Shown here: in pieces, positions 42,504 through 51,548 of the stretch
How positions within the stretch are numbered: position 1 is the stretch's first letter
Layout: each line of letters starts with the position of its first letter
Assembly: GCF_001679725.1 (NCBI RefSeq)
Contig: NZ_CP016282.1
Location: 1,054,001-1,118,000 of the forward strand
DNA from: Cryobacterium arcticum
GTDB lineage: Bacteria > Actinomycetota > Actinomycetes > Actinomycetales > Microbacteriaceae
Direction of reading: 5' to 3'
Length of the DNA stretch: 64,000 bases
Translations under genes and position numbers: made by a program
The notes under the pieces: generated by a model
Seen by the model: the letters and a program-made list of their open reading frames with translations, nothing else
Databases searched by the model: none
Told to the model about the DNA's origin: nothing

Positions 42504-43109
42504 TTATGCTCCCGATTTTTCAGAGGGTGACGAGAGGTCAAGCATCCGTCGCATCAGGATGCGCGGAAAACCGCCGGATACGGACGTGGTGTCGGCCGCC
42601 TTGGTGAATCCGGCCCGCTCGAACATGGCGCGGGTACCCACGAAGGCCATGGTGAGGTCCACGTGCTGCCCGGCGTTGTCCACGGGATAGCTCTCCACCG
42701 CCGGCGCCCCAGAGACACGCGCGTAGTCCACCGCGCCGCCGATGAGCGCCGCGGTGATGCCCCGTTTGCGGAAGCCCGGGCGTACCCGCAGGCACCACAG
42801 CGACCAGACCGGCAGGTCATCGATGTGCGGGATCTTGCGGGACGTGGCGAACGGATGCAGCTCGGCCCGTGGGGCGATGCCGGCCCAGCCGGCCACTTCC
42901 CCGTCCAGGTGGGCGAGAACGCCCGGCGCGAGCGGGCGGGCACAGAGCTCGCGCATCGCCTCGGCCCGCTGCGTGCCCGTCAACGCCCGGTTCTCGGTGG
43001 AGCTCAGCCGCCAGGACAGGCACCAGCACACCGATGACTCCGGGTTCCTCGGCGCGAACATCGTGGCGACGTCGTCGAAGTCGTGCGCCGGAACCACCTC
43101 GAGTGCCAT
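42504..43109 (-). CDS. GNAT family N-acetyltransferase
   Basis: The 201-residue enzyme carries a GNAT core at about 85-165, with Leu-Arg-Val-Arg-Pro-Gly-Phe-Arg-Lys-Arg-Gly-Ile as the acetyl-CoA-binding P-loop (Arg-X2-Gly-Ile) and Arg-Ala-Met-Phe-Glu-Arg-Ala-Gly-Phe as the closing motif. The N-terminal Cys-Trp-Cys-Leu-Ser-Trp stretch occurs in many actinobacterial members. GGAGG lies 5 bases before the ATG, ruling out an upstream frame. The acceptor is unknown. The gap of about 215 bases downstream holds nothing I can support. Confidence 0.85.
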   Translation of the reverse strand: MALEVVPAHDFDDVATMFAPRNPESSVCWCLSWRLSSTENRALTGTQRAEAMRELCARPLAPGVLAHLDGEVAGWAGIAPRAELHPFATSRKIPHIDDLPVWSLWCLRVRPGFRKRGITAALIGGAVDYARVSGAPAVESYPVDNAGQHVDLTMAFVGTRAMFERAGFTKAADTTSVSGGFPRILMRRMLDLSSPSEKSGA

Positions 43110-43278
43110 GTGAACCTCCGTGGCTGAAGGATAGGCAGCTGTCGCCACCCGCCACAAGGGCATCCGCAGGCCAACTGGTGCCCGATCGGATAAGTGCGCC
43201 CGGCGCACCGGGACCATGAGTCCGTTCCGGGAACAGTCGCTGCGATTGGGACCCGGTGCGGGCAGCGGGGTGCGCGGG

Positions 43279-44157
43279 CTACTCGCCGGAGAGGGCCAGG
43301 TTGACGAAGGCGCGCACGGCGGCGGAGGCCCGGCGTTTGCGTGACGCGGCGAGGTACACCGTGAAGTCGGGCACATGAGCCACGGGGATGCGGCGCACAC
43401 TGAGGGCGTCGTGCGCCGCGAACTCGGGCAGCAGCGCCACTCCCAGCCCGTTGGTCACGTATTCGGCGGCGGTGCCGATGTCGGACACCTCGATCATCAC
43501 CCGGCGTTCCACCCCGGCGGCGGCGAACGCGTCGTCCACGATCTGCCGGCTCGCGTAGCCCGGCGGCAGGTCGATGAACTCCTCCCCGTCCAGGGCAGCG
43601 AGGTCCACGGTGGGCGAGGCGGCCAGCGGATGCCCGGCCGGAACCACGAGCACCATCGGCGAGGAGGCGATCGGCACAGCCGAGAGTGTGGCGGGCACGG
43701 GGCCGCTGAGCGCCAGGAACGCCAGGTCCAGCTCGCCGCTGGCGAGCTCCTCGACGAGGTCGGCCGATCCGCGCCGGGCCGCGCGCAGCCGCACACCCAC
43801 CCCGGGGTGACCGCTGCGGTAGAGCCCGAGCAACCGCGGCACGTTCACGAGCGTGACCGAGGTCATCAGGCCGATCACGATGGAACCCGTGATGGCCTGG
43901 GTGGACTGTTGCGCCACATCCCGCACCTCGTTCACGGCATCGAGGGCCTCGCGCACCCTCGGCAGCAGCAACTCACCGGTGGAGGTGAGCCGGATCTGCC
44001 GACGGCTGCGGTCGAACAGCTCGACACCGAGCTCGCTCTCGAGGGAGCGCACCCCGGCCGACACCGCAGATTGCGCGATCGTGAGCCGCTCAGCCGCCCG
44101 GGTGAAGTTGAGCTCGCCGGCGACGGCGCTGAAGAATTCGAGCTGCCTGAGATCCAT
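43279..44157 (-). CDS. LysR-type regulator, probable acetoin-pathway activator (AlsR-like)
   Basis: The 292-residue LTTR has an N-terminal winged HTH (1-60, Phe-Thr-Arg-Ala-Ala-Glu-Arg-Leu...Gln-Ser-Ala-Val-Ser) and a two-lobe effector domain (90-290). It is divergent from alsS-alsD with a perfect T-N11-A box between them, the layout of AlsR, which activates acetoin synthesis in response to acetate or low pH. GGGAGGA precedes the ATG by 7 bases. The role is inferred from context, since LTTR effectors cannot be read from sequence. Confidence 0.88.
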   Translation of the reverse strand: MDLRQLEFFSAVAGELNFTRAAERLTIAQSAVSAGVRSLESELGVELFDRSRRQIRLTSTGELLLPRVREALDAVNEVRDVAQQSTQAITGSIVIGLMTSVTLVNVPRLLGLYRSGHPGVGVRLRAARRGSADLVEELASGELDLAFLALSGPVPATLSAVPIASSPMVLVVPAGHPLAASPTVDLAALDGEEFIDLPPGYASRQIVDDAFAAAGVERRVMIEVSDIGTAAEYVTNGLGVALLPEFAAHDALSVRRIPVAHVPDFTVYLAASRKRRASAAVRAFVNLALSGE

Positions 44158-44177
44158 TCGTCTATCCTCCCATTACC

Positions 44178-44194
44178 CATCTCAGAAACAGATG
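44178..44194. promoter_or_regulatory. LysR-type T-N11-A operator
   Basis: The 17-mer CATCTCAGAAACAGATG is a perfect inverted repeat (CATCT/AGATG) with T at 44180 and A at 44192, the LTTR T-N11-A pattern. It lies 20 bases before the LysR gene and about 105 bases before alsS, so it could serve both. Confidence 0.7.
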
Positions 44195-44298
44195 ATTGGC
44201 ATCCGGTATCGGCGTTGTTCGGTATCGGTCGAGCGGGCAGGCTAGAAGCAGACGCCGGTTCGGCACACGGCGCGCACACGCATTCCTGGAGGTACGGC

Positions 44299-46023
44299 AT
44301 GGCTCAGAATTCATCGGTCCTGGATGAGAAGGTCGGCGCCTTCGGCTCCGGCGCGCTGGGCTCGCCCCGCCGGTCGGCCGACCGGGTCGTCGAGTGCCTC
44401 GAGGCCTACGGCGTCAAGTGGATCTTCGGGGTGCCCGGCGCCAAGATCGATCCCGTCTACGACGCCCTGCTCGACGGCGGCCCCCAGATGATCGTGGTGC
44501 GCCACGAGCAGAACGCCGCGTTCATGGCCGCCGCAGTCGGCCGCCTCACCGGCGAACCCGGCGTGGTGCTCGTCACCAGCGGGCCCGGCACCGCCAACCT
44601 CGCCACCGGGTTGCTCACCGCCACCACCGAGGGCGACCCGATGGTCGCCATCTGCGGTGCCGTCTCGCGCGGCGACCGGCTCAAGCGCACCCACCAGTCG
44701 ATGGACGCCGTCGGCATGCTCTCCGCCGTCGCCAAGTCCGCCGGCGAGGTCAGCGTCGCCGACAACGTGCCGGAGGCCATCGCCAACGCCTTCCGCCAGG
44801 CGGTGCAGGAGCCCAAGGGCGCCGCCGCCGTGGTGCTGCCCTACGACGTTCTCACCGACTCGACCACGGTGTCGATGACCACCCCGCACTGGGTGCCGCA
44901 GCTCGGTGCCGCCCCGGCCGCGAGCATCCGCGAGGCCGCCGACCTGCTCCGCACCGCCCAGTTCCCGGTGATCCTCGCCGGCGCCCGGTCCGGCTCGGAC
45001 CGGGCCGTCGCGGCGCTGCACCGGCTGCTCGGCGCCGCCAAGCTCCCCGTGGTCGAGACCTTCCAGGCCGCGGGTGTCATCTCCCACGACCTCGAGGAGC
45101 ACTACCTCGGCCGGGTCGGCTTGTTCCGCAACCAGCCGGGCGACGTGCTGCTGCACAAGGCCGACCTGATCCTGGCCATCGGCTACGACTTCGTCGAATA
45201 CGAGCCGTCCAAGTGGAACAAGGACCACCTGCGCCGCATCATCCACCTCGACGAACTGTCGGCCGACCTGGACGACTACTACCGCCCCACCGTCGAGCTG
45301 CGCGGCGACGTGGCCGAGACGATGGATGCGCTCGCCCGCGAGATCGACGGCCTCACCCTGTCGGCATCCGCGTCGGCCGTGGTCGCCACCGAGCGTGCGC
45401 GTCTGGCCGAGGCCGACCAGCCGATTCACCGCGACGACGAGTCCGAGGGGGTGCACCCGGCCGAACTGACCCTGGCGATGCGCGCCCTGCTGCCCGACGA
45501 CACCACCGTGCTCTGCGATGTGGGCTCGCATTACATTTACATGGCCCGGCACTTCCGCACTTACCACCCGCGCACACTGCTGTTCTCCAACGGCCAGCAG
45601 ACCCTCGGGGTGGCCCTGCCCTGGGCGATCGCGGCAACCCTGGTGCGCCCCGGCACCCCGGTGGTCTCGGTGTCCGGCGACGGCGGGTTCCTCTACTCCG
45701 CGATGGAGCTGGAGACCGCCGTGCGGCTCGGCTCCAAGTTCACCCACATCATCTTCAACGACGGCACCTACGACATGGTCGCGTTCCAGCAGCAGGGCAA
45801 GTACGGCCGTACCTCCGGTGTGCAGCTGGGCGACTACGACGCCGTGCAGTACGCCGAATCGTTTGGCGCGCACGGCTACCGGGTCACCCACCTGGACGAC
45901 TTCGCGGCGGTGCTCGAGCAGGCCATGAACGATGACGGCCCGAGCATCATCGACGTGCGGGTGGACTACCGCAACAACCGCGACGAATTGATGGCCGACC
46001 TGGAAAGCGACGTGCTCCTGTGA
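44299..46023 (+). CDS. alsS: Catabolic acetolactate synthase
   Basis: The 574-residue ThDP enzyme joins two pyruvates to 2-acetolactate and CO2. It has the N-terminal Gly-Val-Pro-Gly-Ala-Lys-Ile-Asp-Pro, catalytic Glu in Val-Arg-His-Glu-Gln-Asn, and the ThDP motif Gly-Asp-Gly-Gly-Phe to Asn-Asp-Gly-Thr-Tyr. It lacks an FAD-type regulatory subunit gene nearby, as expected for the catabolic AlsS type. A GGAGG site lies 7 bases before the ATG. It shares a GTGA overlap with alsD, so the pair makes acetoin. Confidence 0.93.
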   Translation: MAQNSSVLDEKVGAFGSGALGSPRRSADRVVECLEAYGVKWIFGVPGAKIDPVYDALLDGGPQMIVVRHEQNAAFMAAAVGRLTGEPGVVLVTSGPGTANLATGLLTATTEGDPMVAICGAVSRGDRLKRTHQSMDAVGMLSAVAKSAGEVSVADNVPEAIANAFRQAVQEPKGAAAVVLPYDVLTDSTTVSMTTPHWVPQLGAAPAASIREAADLLRTAQFPVILAGARSGSDRAVAALHRLLGAAKLPVVETFQAAGVISHDLEEHYLGRVGLFRNQPGDVLLHKADLILAIGYDFVEYEPSKWNKDHLRRIIHLDELSADLDDYYRPTVELRGDVAETMDALAREIDGLTLSASASAVVATERARLAEADQPIHRDDESEGVHPAELTLAMRALLPDDTTVLCDVGSHYIYMARHFRTYHPRTLLFSNGQQTLGVALPWAIAATLVRPGTPVVSVSGDGGFLYSAMELETAVRLGSKFTHIIFNDGTYDMVAFQQQGKYGRTSGVQLGDYDAVQYAESFGAHGYRVTHLDDFAAVLEQAMNDDGPSIIDVRVDYRNNRDELMADLESDVLL

Positions 46024-46766
46024 ACGCCATTCCCGCACCCGCCTTCACGGTGACCCGGCACGAGATCTTCCAGACCAGCCTGATGAGCGCCCTGCTCGAC
46101 GGCGTCTACGAGGGCGAGATGACGGTGCGCGACCTGCTCGGCCACGGCAGTTTCGGCATCGGTACCTTCAACGGGCTCGACGGCGAGATGCTCATCGTCG
46201 ACGGCAAGTGCTACCAGCTCCGCGCCGACGGCGGGGTCACCAAGGCCGACCTCGGCGCCTACACGCCGTACGCCGTCGTGACGAACTTCGTTCCGCACAT
46301 CGAGAGCCAGCTGCCCGACAACGTGGTGCGCTCCGAGGCCTCGGCCTTCATCGACCACATGACGGCCTCCGAGAACTACATGTATGCGCTGCGCATCGAC
46401 GGCGACTTCGAGTGGATCCGGATGCGCACCGTGGTCAAGCAGCAGAAGCCGTACCGGCCGATGGTGGAGGCCACTGACGAGGACGCCATCGTCGAGCTCC
46501 ACGACGTCTCCGGTTCTTTGGTGGGCTTCCGCACCCCGCTGTACGAGCAGGGCATCGGCGTGCCCGGCTGCCACACCCACTTCATCACCGACGACCGCAC
46601 CGGCGGCGGCCACGTGCTCGACTTCAAGCTCAAGTCGGGCAGCGCGGCGCTCTGCCTCGGCACAGACCTTCGCCTACAGCTGCCGCTGACGGATGCATTC
46701 CGTGACGCCAATCTCTCCCCGGACGACCTGGCGCGGCAGCTGGCGAAGACGGAGCAACACGCCTGA
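46020..46766 (+). CDS. alsD: Acetolactate decarboxylase
   Basis: The 248-residue zinc enzyme converts 2-acetolactate to acetoin, a fermentation overflow route that spares acid. The metal site is seen as Gly-Cys-His-Thr-His-Phe with a third His in Gly-Gly-Gly-His-Val-Leu. Tyr-Thr-Pro-Tyr-Ala-Val-Val-Thr and [11 protein letters not shown] are family motifs. GTG start overlaps alsS. A diverged copy of its last 26 codons lies 200 bases downstream, beyond two palindromic repeats. Confidence 0.94.
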   Translation: MNAIPAPAFTVTRHEIFQTSLMSALLDGVYEGEMTVRDLLGHGSFGIGTFNGLDGEMLIVDGKCYQLRADGGVTKADLGAYTPYAVVTNFVPHIESQLPDNVVRSEASAFIDHMTASENYMYALRIDGDFEWIRMRTVVKQQKPYRPMVEATDEDAIVELHDVSGSLVGFRTPLYEQGIGVPGCHTHFITDDRTGGGHVLDFKLKSGSAALCLGTDLRLQLPLTDAFRDANLSPDDLARQLAKTEQHA

Positions 46767-46831
46767 TTGGTCGCGCGAAAGAGCTCGCCGGGGTCGCTCC
46801 AGAGGCCCCGGCGCAGGCGACTCGCACGGGC

Positions 46832-46886
46832 GAGATGCCGCAAAGTGCCCCTTCGAATGCGTCGAAGGGGCGTCTTGCGGCAAGTC
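46832..46886. repeat. 55-nt palindromic element, unit B1
   Basis: Begins GAGATGCCGCAAAG and ends TTGCGGCAAGTC. Its 25-base arms pair at 20 positions plus two wobbles round a 5-base loop. With B2 it forms a 128-nt block repeated at 47551-47678. Confidence 0.8.
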
Positions 46887-46904
46887 AGCGTTGGGTCTCG
46901 TTGT

Positions 46905-46959
46905 GAGTTGACGCAAAGCGCCCCTTCACGGTCCGTGAAGGGGCAGTTGGCGGCAAGTC
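46905..46959. repeat. 55-nt palindromic element, unit B2
   Basis: Begins GAGTTGACGCAAAGC and ends GGCGGCAAGTC. 26-base arms, 21 paired, with a 3-base loop and a perfect GCCCCTTCACG core. It is separated from B1 by an 18-base spacer (AGCGTTGGGTCTCGTTGT) that recurs unchanged between C1 and C2. Confidence 0.8.
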
Positions 46960-46966
46960 AGGGTGC

Positions 46967-47041
46967 GACGGATGCGTTCCGCGATGCCTGTCGCCGGACG
47001 ACCTGGCCCGGCAGCTGACCAAGACCGGGCAGCACGCCTGA
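46967..47041 (+). pseudogene. Ghost copy of the alsD 3' end
   Basis: These 75 bases align with the last 79 bases of alsD (46688-46766) through to the same stop codon. They differ at scattered sites and lack 4 bases, which breaks the frame. It has no start or promoter of its own. Its differences from the intact alsD tail suggest it comes from a diverged allele rather than a recent tandem duplication. Confidence 0.85.
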
Positions 47042-47055
47042 GGGGTTCGGTGCGG

Positions 47056-47415
47056 CTACGGCGCCGGGTTGTAGAAGTGCAAGCCGACGAGCACGCCGGC
47101 CGGGTCGGTGATGTAGCAGGCGCTTCCCATGGTGCCCAGTGCAAACGGTTCAACGACCACCTGGCCCCCGTTGGCCTGCACCCCGGCCAGGGCCTCGTCG
47201 AGGTTCCCGACCCGGATTATGGGGACGGTGCGGGGTGCGCCGTCGCGCGAGGGCAGGATGGCCGTGTCCACGCCCGCGCCCGACCCGTGGCTTGAGACGA
47301 GGTAGTCGGGTGCGGCGAACGGCTGTGGATCCCAGCCGAACACCGCCCGGAAGAACGCCGCCGATGCTGAATGGTCGGGGCTGTTGAGCTCTACGAAATA
47401 CACGGGTTCGGTCAT
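47056..47415 (-). CDS. VOC/glyoxalase-superfamily protein
   Basis: A 119-residue single-domain protein of the vicinal-oxygen-chelate fold, with paired beta-alpha-beta-beta-beta modules: Tyr-Phe-Val-Glu-Leu-Asn at the start, Phe-Gly-Trp-Asp-Pro, and Ile-Thr-Asp-Pro-Ala-Gly-Val near the end. Metal ligands are only partly evident. Relatives include glyoxalase, dioxygenase and antibiotic-binding proteins, so substrate cannot be fixed. AGGGA lies about 9 bases before the ATG. The gene is enclosed by two 128-nt direct repeats together with the alsD ghost. Confidence 0.82.
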   Translation of the reverse strand: MTEPVYFVELNSPDHSASAAFFRAVFGWDPQPFAAPDYLVSSHGSGAGVDTAILPSRDGAPRTVPIIRVGNLDEALAGVQANGGQVVVEPFALGTMGSACYITDPAGVLVGLHFYNPAP

Positions 47416-47550
47416 GACATCAATTCCCTCGCGAAGGGTGGAGGTTGATCCACCGGTCTTGCAATCAGGGTAGCCCCGCCAGCGAAAGCCTTGGCCACCC
47501 ACGCCGGGACGGCCGGGTTCTCCCCGCCGTAGGTGGATATCGCACCGCGC

Positions 47551-47605
47551 GAGATGCCGCAAAGCGCCCCTTCGCACGCGTCGAAGAGGCGTTCAGCGGC
47601 AAGTC
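47551..47605. repeat. 55-nt palindromic element, unit C1
   Basis: Same start (GAGATGCCGCAAAG) and end (GCGGCAAGTC) as B1, with about eight differences, mostly in the loop and right arm. First half of the second 128-nt block. Confidence 0.8.
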
Positions 47606-47623
47606 AGCGTTGGGTCTCGTTGT

Positions 47624-47678
47624 GAGTTGACGCAAAGCGCCCCTTCATGGTGCGTGAAGGGGCAGTTTGCGGCAAGTC
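47624..47678. repeat. 55-nt palindromic element, unit C2
   Basis: Differs from B2 at three positions. Its last bases (GTC) overlap the stop codon of the CocE-type gene on the minus strand, so the element ends exactly at the gene's 3' end. Confidence 0.8.
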
Positions 47679-49449
47679 AGTCCTGGTCCACCGCGTAGAC
47701 CTCGATCCAGCTCTCGCCGCCGAAGTGCACGGTGTTCCGGCACAGGTACGGCGGAACCGGTAAGTCGAACTGGGCGTACCCGTCGGCGGGGCTCATCCGC
47801 AAGAGGTCGCTGCGGCTGGCGATGTCCAGCCGCAGCGTTTCGCCGGGGCCCAGCAGGGTGGGGCCAGGCGTGAGGCTGAACCGCAGCGTCACCGGTTCGC
47901 CGGGCACGAGCGCCTGCCGGCCGGAATCGATGGCGATCTCGTTCCGCGTGGAGCGCTCCGGATCTTCGGTGCGCGCCGCCGGGCGGATGGCGCCCATCGA
48001 GAGCTGATGCCGGGTGCCGTCCCCGGCGATCCGCGAGAGCCGGGCGATCAGGTAGGAATCGATCTCGTTACAGCTGAACCGCAGGTGCGCGGTGACCGGC
48101 CCGGCCAGGAGCAGGGACCGGTCGATCGGGAACTCGAACCCCAGACGCTGTGCGGCGACGTCGTCGAGACCGCCGAGGGTGGGCAGGCCGAGCGGCACGG
48201 ACACCCAGGTATTGGATCCCGCCGCAGAAGGTTCGGCACTCAGCCGGTGGGTCGCGTCGTCTGCACCGCTTGAGGCGAGGTGTAGCCGCAGCACCGAGCC
48301 GTCGGGCGGGGGAAACGATGGGGCGGAGCCGAAACGCTCGGCGCCGTCGATCCAGTACCGCACCCGGGGCTGCCGTCGGTACCCGTTGTCCAGACCGTGC
48401 AGCAGCGAATCGAAGAACGCGAGCGCCTCCTCCTGCCAGGAGTAGACGGGCAGGTCGAACTGCGGGGCACCGAGAATCAGCCAGCGATCCTCCGCCGGTG
48501 TCCCCGCGTTCTCGAATAGGTCGTAGCTGCCGTATTGGTGCAGGTTGAAATAGCCGAGGTTCTGCACCACCACGAACGGCACCTCGATGTCGCCGAGCAG
48601 CCCCGTGGAACCTTCCGGAATCGTCGATGTCTGCCGAGTCTTGCCGTCGAAGATCCAGTTGGTGTACATCCGTCGCACCGCCTCGACCGGCGTCTGGGCC
48701 ATGAACGAATCGAACATGCGGGTCACGTTGCGGTGCACCACCTTTTCGAGCAGCGGGTGCAGCGCACTGTTGGTCACGTGGCTGATCAGGGCGCGCCGGT
48801 CGGGGGAGACCCGCTCGTCGTACTGCCGTTCGGTGAAATTCGCCCCCATCCAGAGGTTGAGGAAGAACAGGGCGGGAACCCCGCCGAACGCCACGAGGTG
48901 ACGATAGAAGTCGGTGCACATCTCGTTCGCGAAGAAGCCCCGCAACGCCGGCGGACGGCGAGCCGCCACGAGTGGCTGGGTCATCCCGTAGTACGACGTG
49001 CCGAAGAGTACGACGTCCCCGTTGCACCATGGTTGCTCGGCGGCCCAGGCGATGACCCGCTCGTGATCGGTGACGTCTTGCGGGTCGAAGAACACCACTT
49101 GTTCGCCGGTGGAGCGGCCCATCCCGCGTCGCTCGACGATCACGGGGCAGTATCCGCGGTCGGTGAAGACCGGCGGAGAGCCGATCTCATTGGAGCCGGT
49201 CGGGATGCCGGCCGTGTGTTCTTCGGTGCTGTACCCCGCAAAGGACACCACCGCCGGGTACCGGCCTGGGGCCCGCGGCAGGTACACGTCAGCGTGCAGT
49301 TGCACGCCGTCGGCGACCGGGATGAACTGGTCGGGAAGGGTGCGCGATCCGAGCCCCTCGAACGCGCGGGCGGTGGGCGTCCATCCGGCGTACTGCCTGC
49401 CGTAGGTCGAGCCTTTCAGGGGGATGTGCGGGTGATCGCGCCTGTCCAC
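47677..49449 (-). CDS. CocE/NonD family hydrolase (X-Pro dipeptidyl-peptidase S15 type)
   Basis: The 590-residue protein is an alpha/beta hydrolase followed by a C-terminal jelly-roll. Landmarks are the Pro-Val-Ile-Val-Glu-Arg-Arg-Gly-Met-Gly-Arg-Ser oxyanion region, the nucleophile in Gly-Thr-Ser-Tyr-Tyr-Gly (near residue 165) and an S15 C-terminal domain from about 400. Members cleave esters, amides or X-Pro peptides. No signal peptide is seen, so it is cytoplasmic. The GTG has GGAGG 6 bases upstream, which sets the start and rules out the longer frame. Confidence 0.87.
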   Translation of the reverse strand: MDRRDHPHIPLKGSTYGRQYAGWTPTARAFEGLGSRTLPDQFIPVADGVQLHADVYLPRAPGRYPAVVSFAGYSTEEHTAGIPTGSNEIGSPPVFTDRGYCPVIVERRGMGRSTGEQVVFFDPQDVTDHERVIAWAAEQPWCNGDVVLFGTSYYGMTQPLVAARRPPALRGFFANEMCTDFYRHLVAFGGVPALFFLNLWMGANFTERQYDERVSPDRRALISHVTNSALHPLLEKVVHRNVTRMFDSFMAQTPVEAVRRMYTNWIFDGKTRQTSTIPEGSTGLLGDIEVPFVVVQNLGYFNLHQYGSYDLFENAGTPAEDRWLILGAPQFDLPVYSWQEEALAFFDSLLHGLDNGYRRQPRVRYWIDGAERFGSAPSFPPPDGSVLRLHLASSGADDATHRLSAEPSAAGSNTWVSVPLGLPTLGGLDDVAAQRLGFEFPIDRSLLLAGPVTAHLRFSCNEIDSYLIARLSRIAGDGTRHQLSMGAIRPAARTEDPERSTRNEIAIDSGRQALVPGEPVTLRFSLTPGPTLLGPGETLRLDIASRSDLLRMSPADGYAQFDLPVPPYLCRNTVHFGGESWIEVYAVDQD

Positions 49450-49572
49450 AGAAGACCTCCCCGAGTGCGTCGGTGCTAGGCATGCTAGCCGGATGGGCGC
49501 CGCCTGGGGAGCGCTGGCTCGTGGGTGATCCGGGCGTCGCGCTGCCGGCGGCAGGTCGGGCACGCGACTCTG

Positions 49573-49643
49573 ACGCGATGGCGGGAATCGAACCCGCGTA
49601 CACAGCTTTGCAGGCTGCTCCCTGGCCTCTCGGGCACACCGCG
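49573..49643 (-). tRNA. tRNA-Cys (anticodon GCA)
   Basis: A 71-base tRNA: 7-bp acceptor stem CGCGGTG/CATCGCG with one G.T pair, short D-arm, anticodon stem GCAGC/GCTGT with loop CTGCAAA (anticodon GCA), and a perfect GCGGG/CCCGC T-arm with loop TTCGATT. CCA is not encoded. The flanks hold no integrase or att repeat. Confidence 0.94.
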
Positions 49644-49829
49644 ATGGGGTGGTTCACACGAGGCGATCGGCTCGTGCTGAGAGCCAGTCTGACAACCCGT
49701 CGACCGGTCGACGGGTATGTGACGAAGGAAGACGAGATCGCGCCCGGTGGCCCACGCCAAGGGCGAAAGACGGGCCCGGCGGCTTTGTTGCGCTTCCTAA
49801 CACTTCGCGACGCCGCATGACCTGAGTGA

Positions 49830-49881
49830 TGTTCGGCACCGGCCGAGGGTGCCTATATTCGGACCCACCCCGTGCCGAACA
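49830..49881 (+). promoter_or_regulatory. Promoter flanked by a 10-bp inverted repeat
   Basis: TGTTCGGCAC (49830-49839) and its exact complement GTGCCGAACA (49872-49881) enclose 32 bases containing TATATT at 49854-49859, a good -10. This would be the promoter and operator of the transport-monooxygenase operon that starts at 49914. Confidence 0.65.
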
Positions 49882-49913
49882 GGCGCAGCCGTCACCGAGG
49901 AGTCCCGTCTTTC

Positions 49914-51548
49914 ATGTCTCGTACCCGCAGCACAACAACAGCCCTGATCACGCTGGGCGTGGTGTCCGCCCTCAGCCTGTCGGCCTGCGCATCCGCCGCG
50001 CCCACCAGCACGGCCACCCGCGTCGACGGCGGCACCATCGTCTACGGCCACCAGCAGGAACCGGCCTGCGTCTTCGGCGGCTGGATCGAGCAGGCCTACC
50101 TGTCGTCCCAGGTGCTCGACAACCTGGTCTCGCTCGACGAGAACCATCAGGTCGTGCCGTGGCTGGCCGACTCCTGGAGCGTCTCGGACGACCAGCTCAC
50201 CTGGACCTTCACGCTCAAGGACGGCGTCACCTTCACCGACGGCACCCCGCTCACGGCCGCGGTGGTGGCGTACAACTTCGACTACTGGCTCGCCGGCGGC
50301 AACAGCACCGCCAGCGTCTGGCTGGCCGGCTACTACGCCTCCGCCCAAGCCGTTGACGACCGCACCCTCACCGTGAACCTCTCCGCGCCCTACCCGCGCC
50401 TGGCCGACAACCTCACCCAGGGCTACTTCGGTATCCAGTCGCAGCAGGCCCTCGAGACCCGCACCGATGAGGAGAACTGCGAGGCGCCGATCGGCTCTGG
50501 CGCGTTCGTCGTGGACCACTGGAACCGGGGCGAGGAGATCGTGCTGGTGCGAAACGAGGACTACACCTCGCCGCCGGCCAACGCCAAGCACACCGGCGCC
50601 GCCTATGTCGATCAGATCGACTGGAAGTTCGTGGCCGATCCCACCACCCGGGCCGCCTCGCTCAGCGCGGGCGAGACCGACGTCATCTACGACGTGCCCG
50701 CCGTGGCCTGGAAGACCCTGGAGAGCGCGGGCTTCCAGCTGGAGAAATACGTCACCCCCGGCCGGCCGCAGCAGCTCACCTTCAACACCTCGACCGGACC
50801 GTTCGTCGACGAGAAGGTGCGGCAGGCGTTCGCCTACAGCCTCGACCGCAAGTCGCTCGTCGAGACCATCGGGCAGGGCGTGATCCCCTACGAGGGCAAC
50901 GGCGGCGTCAGCCAGGCCACCCCCGGTTACAGCCAGACGGCCGCGGACCTCTACAGCCTCGACACCGACACGGCCGACAGCCTGCTGGACGCCGCGGGCT
51001 GGACCGGTCGAGACGCCGACGGCTACCGCACGAAGGGCGGGGAGACGCTCGACGTCGTGCTGCCCTACGGCGCCGGCTCGATCGTGAACGCCGACGGCGC
51101 GTCCATCCTGCAGGGCCTGCAGGAGCAGGCCAAGGCCACCGGCTTCAAGGTCGAACTGATCCCGGTGCCGCAGAGCGCCCTGTTTGCGGGCGAGTACTCC
51201 CAGCCCGACGAGAAAGACATCTCGGTGGGCTACTGGACCGCCGTGACCAGCGGCATCCTCGCCATCAACTGGAAACAGGGCACCCCGGAGGCACCGAACT
51301 ACAACAACGCGTCCTTCACCAACTACCCCGAGCTCGAGAGCATCATCCTCGAGGCCAACTCCACCCTCGACACGGATGCGCAAAACGCCCTCTACGAGAA
51401 GGCCCAGGAGTACGTCGCCGAGCACGCCCTGGCGATCGGGGTCTACGACCGGCTGAGCACCCTGGCCGTGTCGCCGACGCTCAAGGACGTCTGGCAGGAA
51501 AACGCACAGGGAGGACCGATCTTCTATGACGCGTACTTCGTCGAGTAG
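49914..51548 (+). CDS. ABC importer substrate-binding lipoprotein (family 5)
   Basis: The 544-residue protein has a signal peptide with lipobox Leu-Ser-Ala-Cys25, then an extracytoplasmic SBP_bac_5 domain. Family marks include Leu-Asp-Asn-Leu-Val-Ser-Leu, Trp-Ser-Val-Ser-Asp-Asp-Gln-Leu-Thr-Trp-Thr-Phe-Thr-Leu-Lys-Asp-Gly-Val and Val-Arg-Gln-Ala-Phe. It captures oligopeptides, nickel complexes or similar solutes. Here the operon's monooxygenases suggest an organosulfur or amino-carboxylate ligand. GAGGAG lies about 12 bases before the ATG. Confidence 0.9.
   Translation: MSRTRSTTTALITLGVVSALSLSACASAAPTSTATRVDGGTIVYGHQQEPACVFGGWIEQAYLSSQVLDNLVSLDENHQVVPWLADSWSVSDDQLTWTFTLKDGVTFTDGTPLTAAVVAYNFDYWLAGGNSTASVWLAGYYASAQAVDDRTLTVNLSAPYPRLADNLTQGYFGIQSQQALETRTDEENCEAPIGSGAFVVDHWNRGEEIVLVRNEDYTSPPANAKHTGAAYVDQIDWKFVADPTTRAASLSAGETDVIYDVPAVAWKTLESAGFQLEKYVTPGRPQQLTFNTSTGPFVDEKVRQAFAYSLDRKSLVETIGQGVIPYEGNGGVSQATPGYSQTAADLYSLDTDTADSLLDAAGWTGRDADGYRTKGGETLDVVLPYGAGSIVNADGASILQGLQEQAKATGFKVELIPVPQSALFAGEYSQPDEKDISVGYWTAVTSGILAINWKQGTPEAPNYNNASFTNYPELESIILEANSTLDTDAQNALYEKAQEYVAEHALAIGVYDRLSTLAVSPTLKDVWQENAQGGPIFYDAYFVE

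Noticed and set aside
46832-47678. Possible CRISPR array
   Set aside because: Repeats are long palindromes with one identical 18-base spacer in each pair; spacers are not unique and no cas genes occur.
49573-49643. tRNA-Cys as an integration site
   Set aside because: No integrase and no direct repeat of the tRNA 3' end in the following operon.
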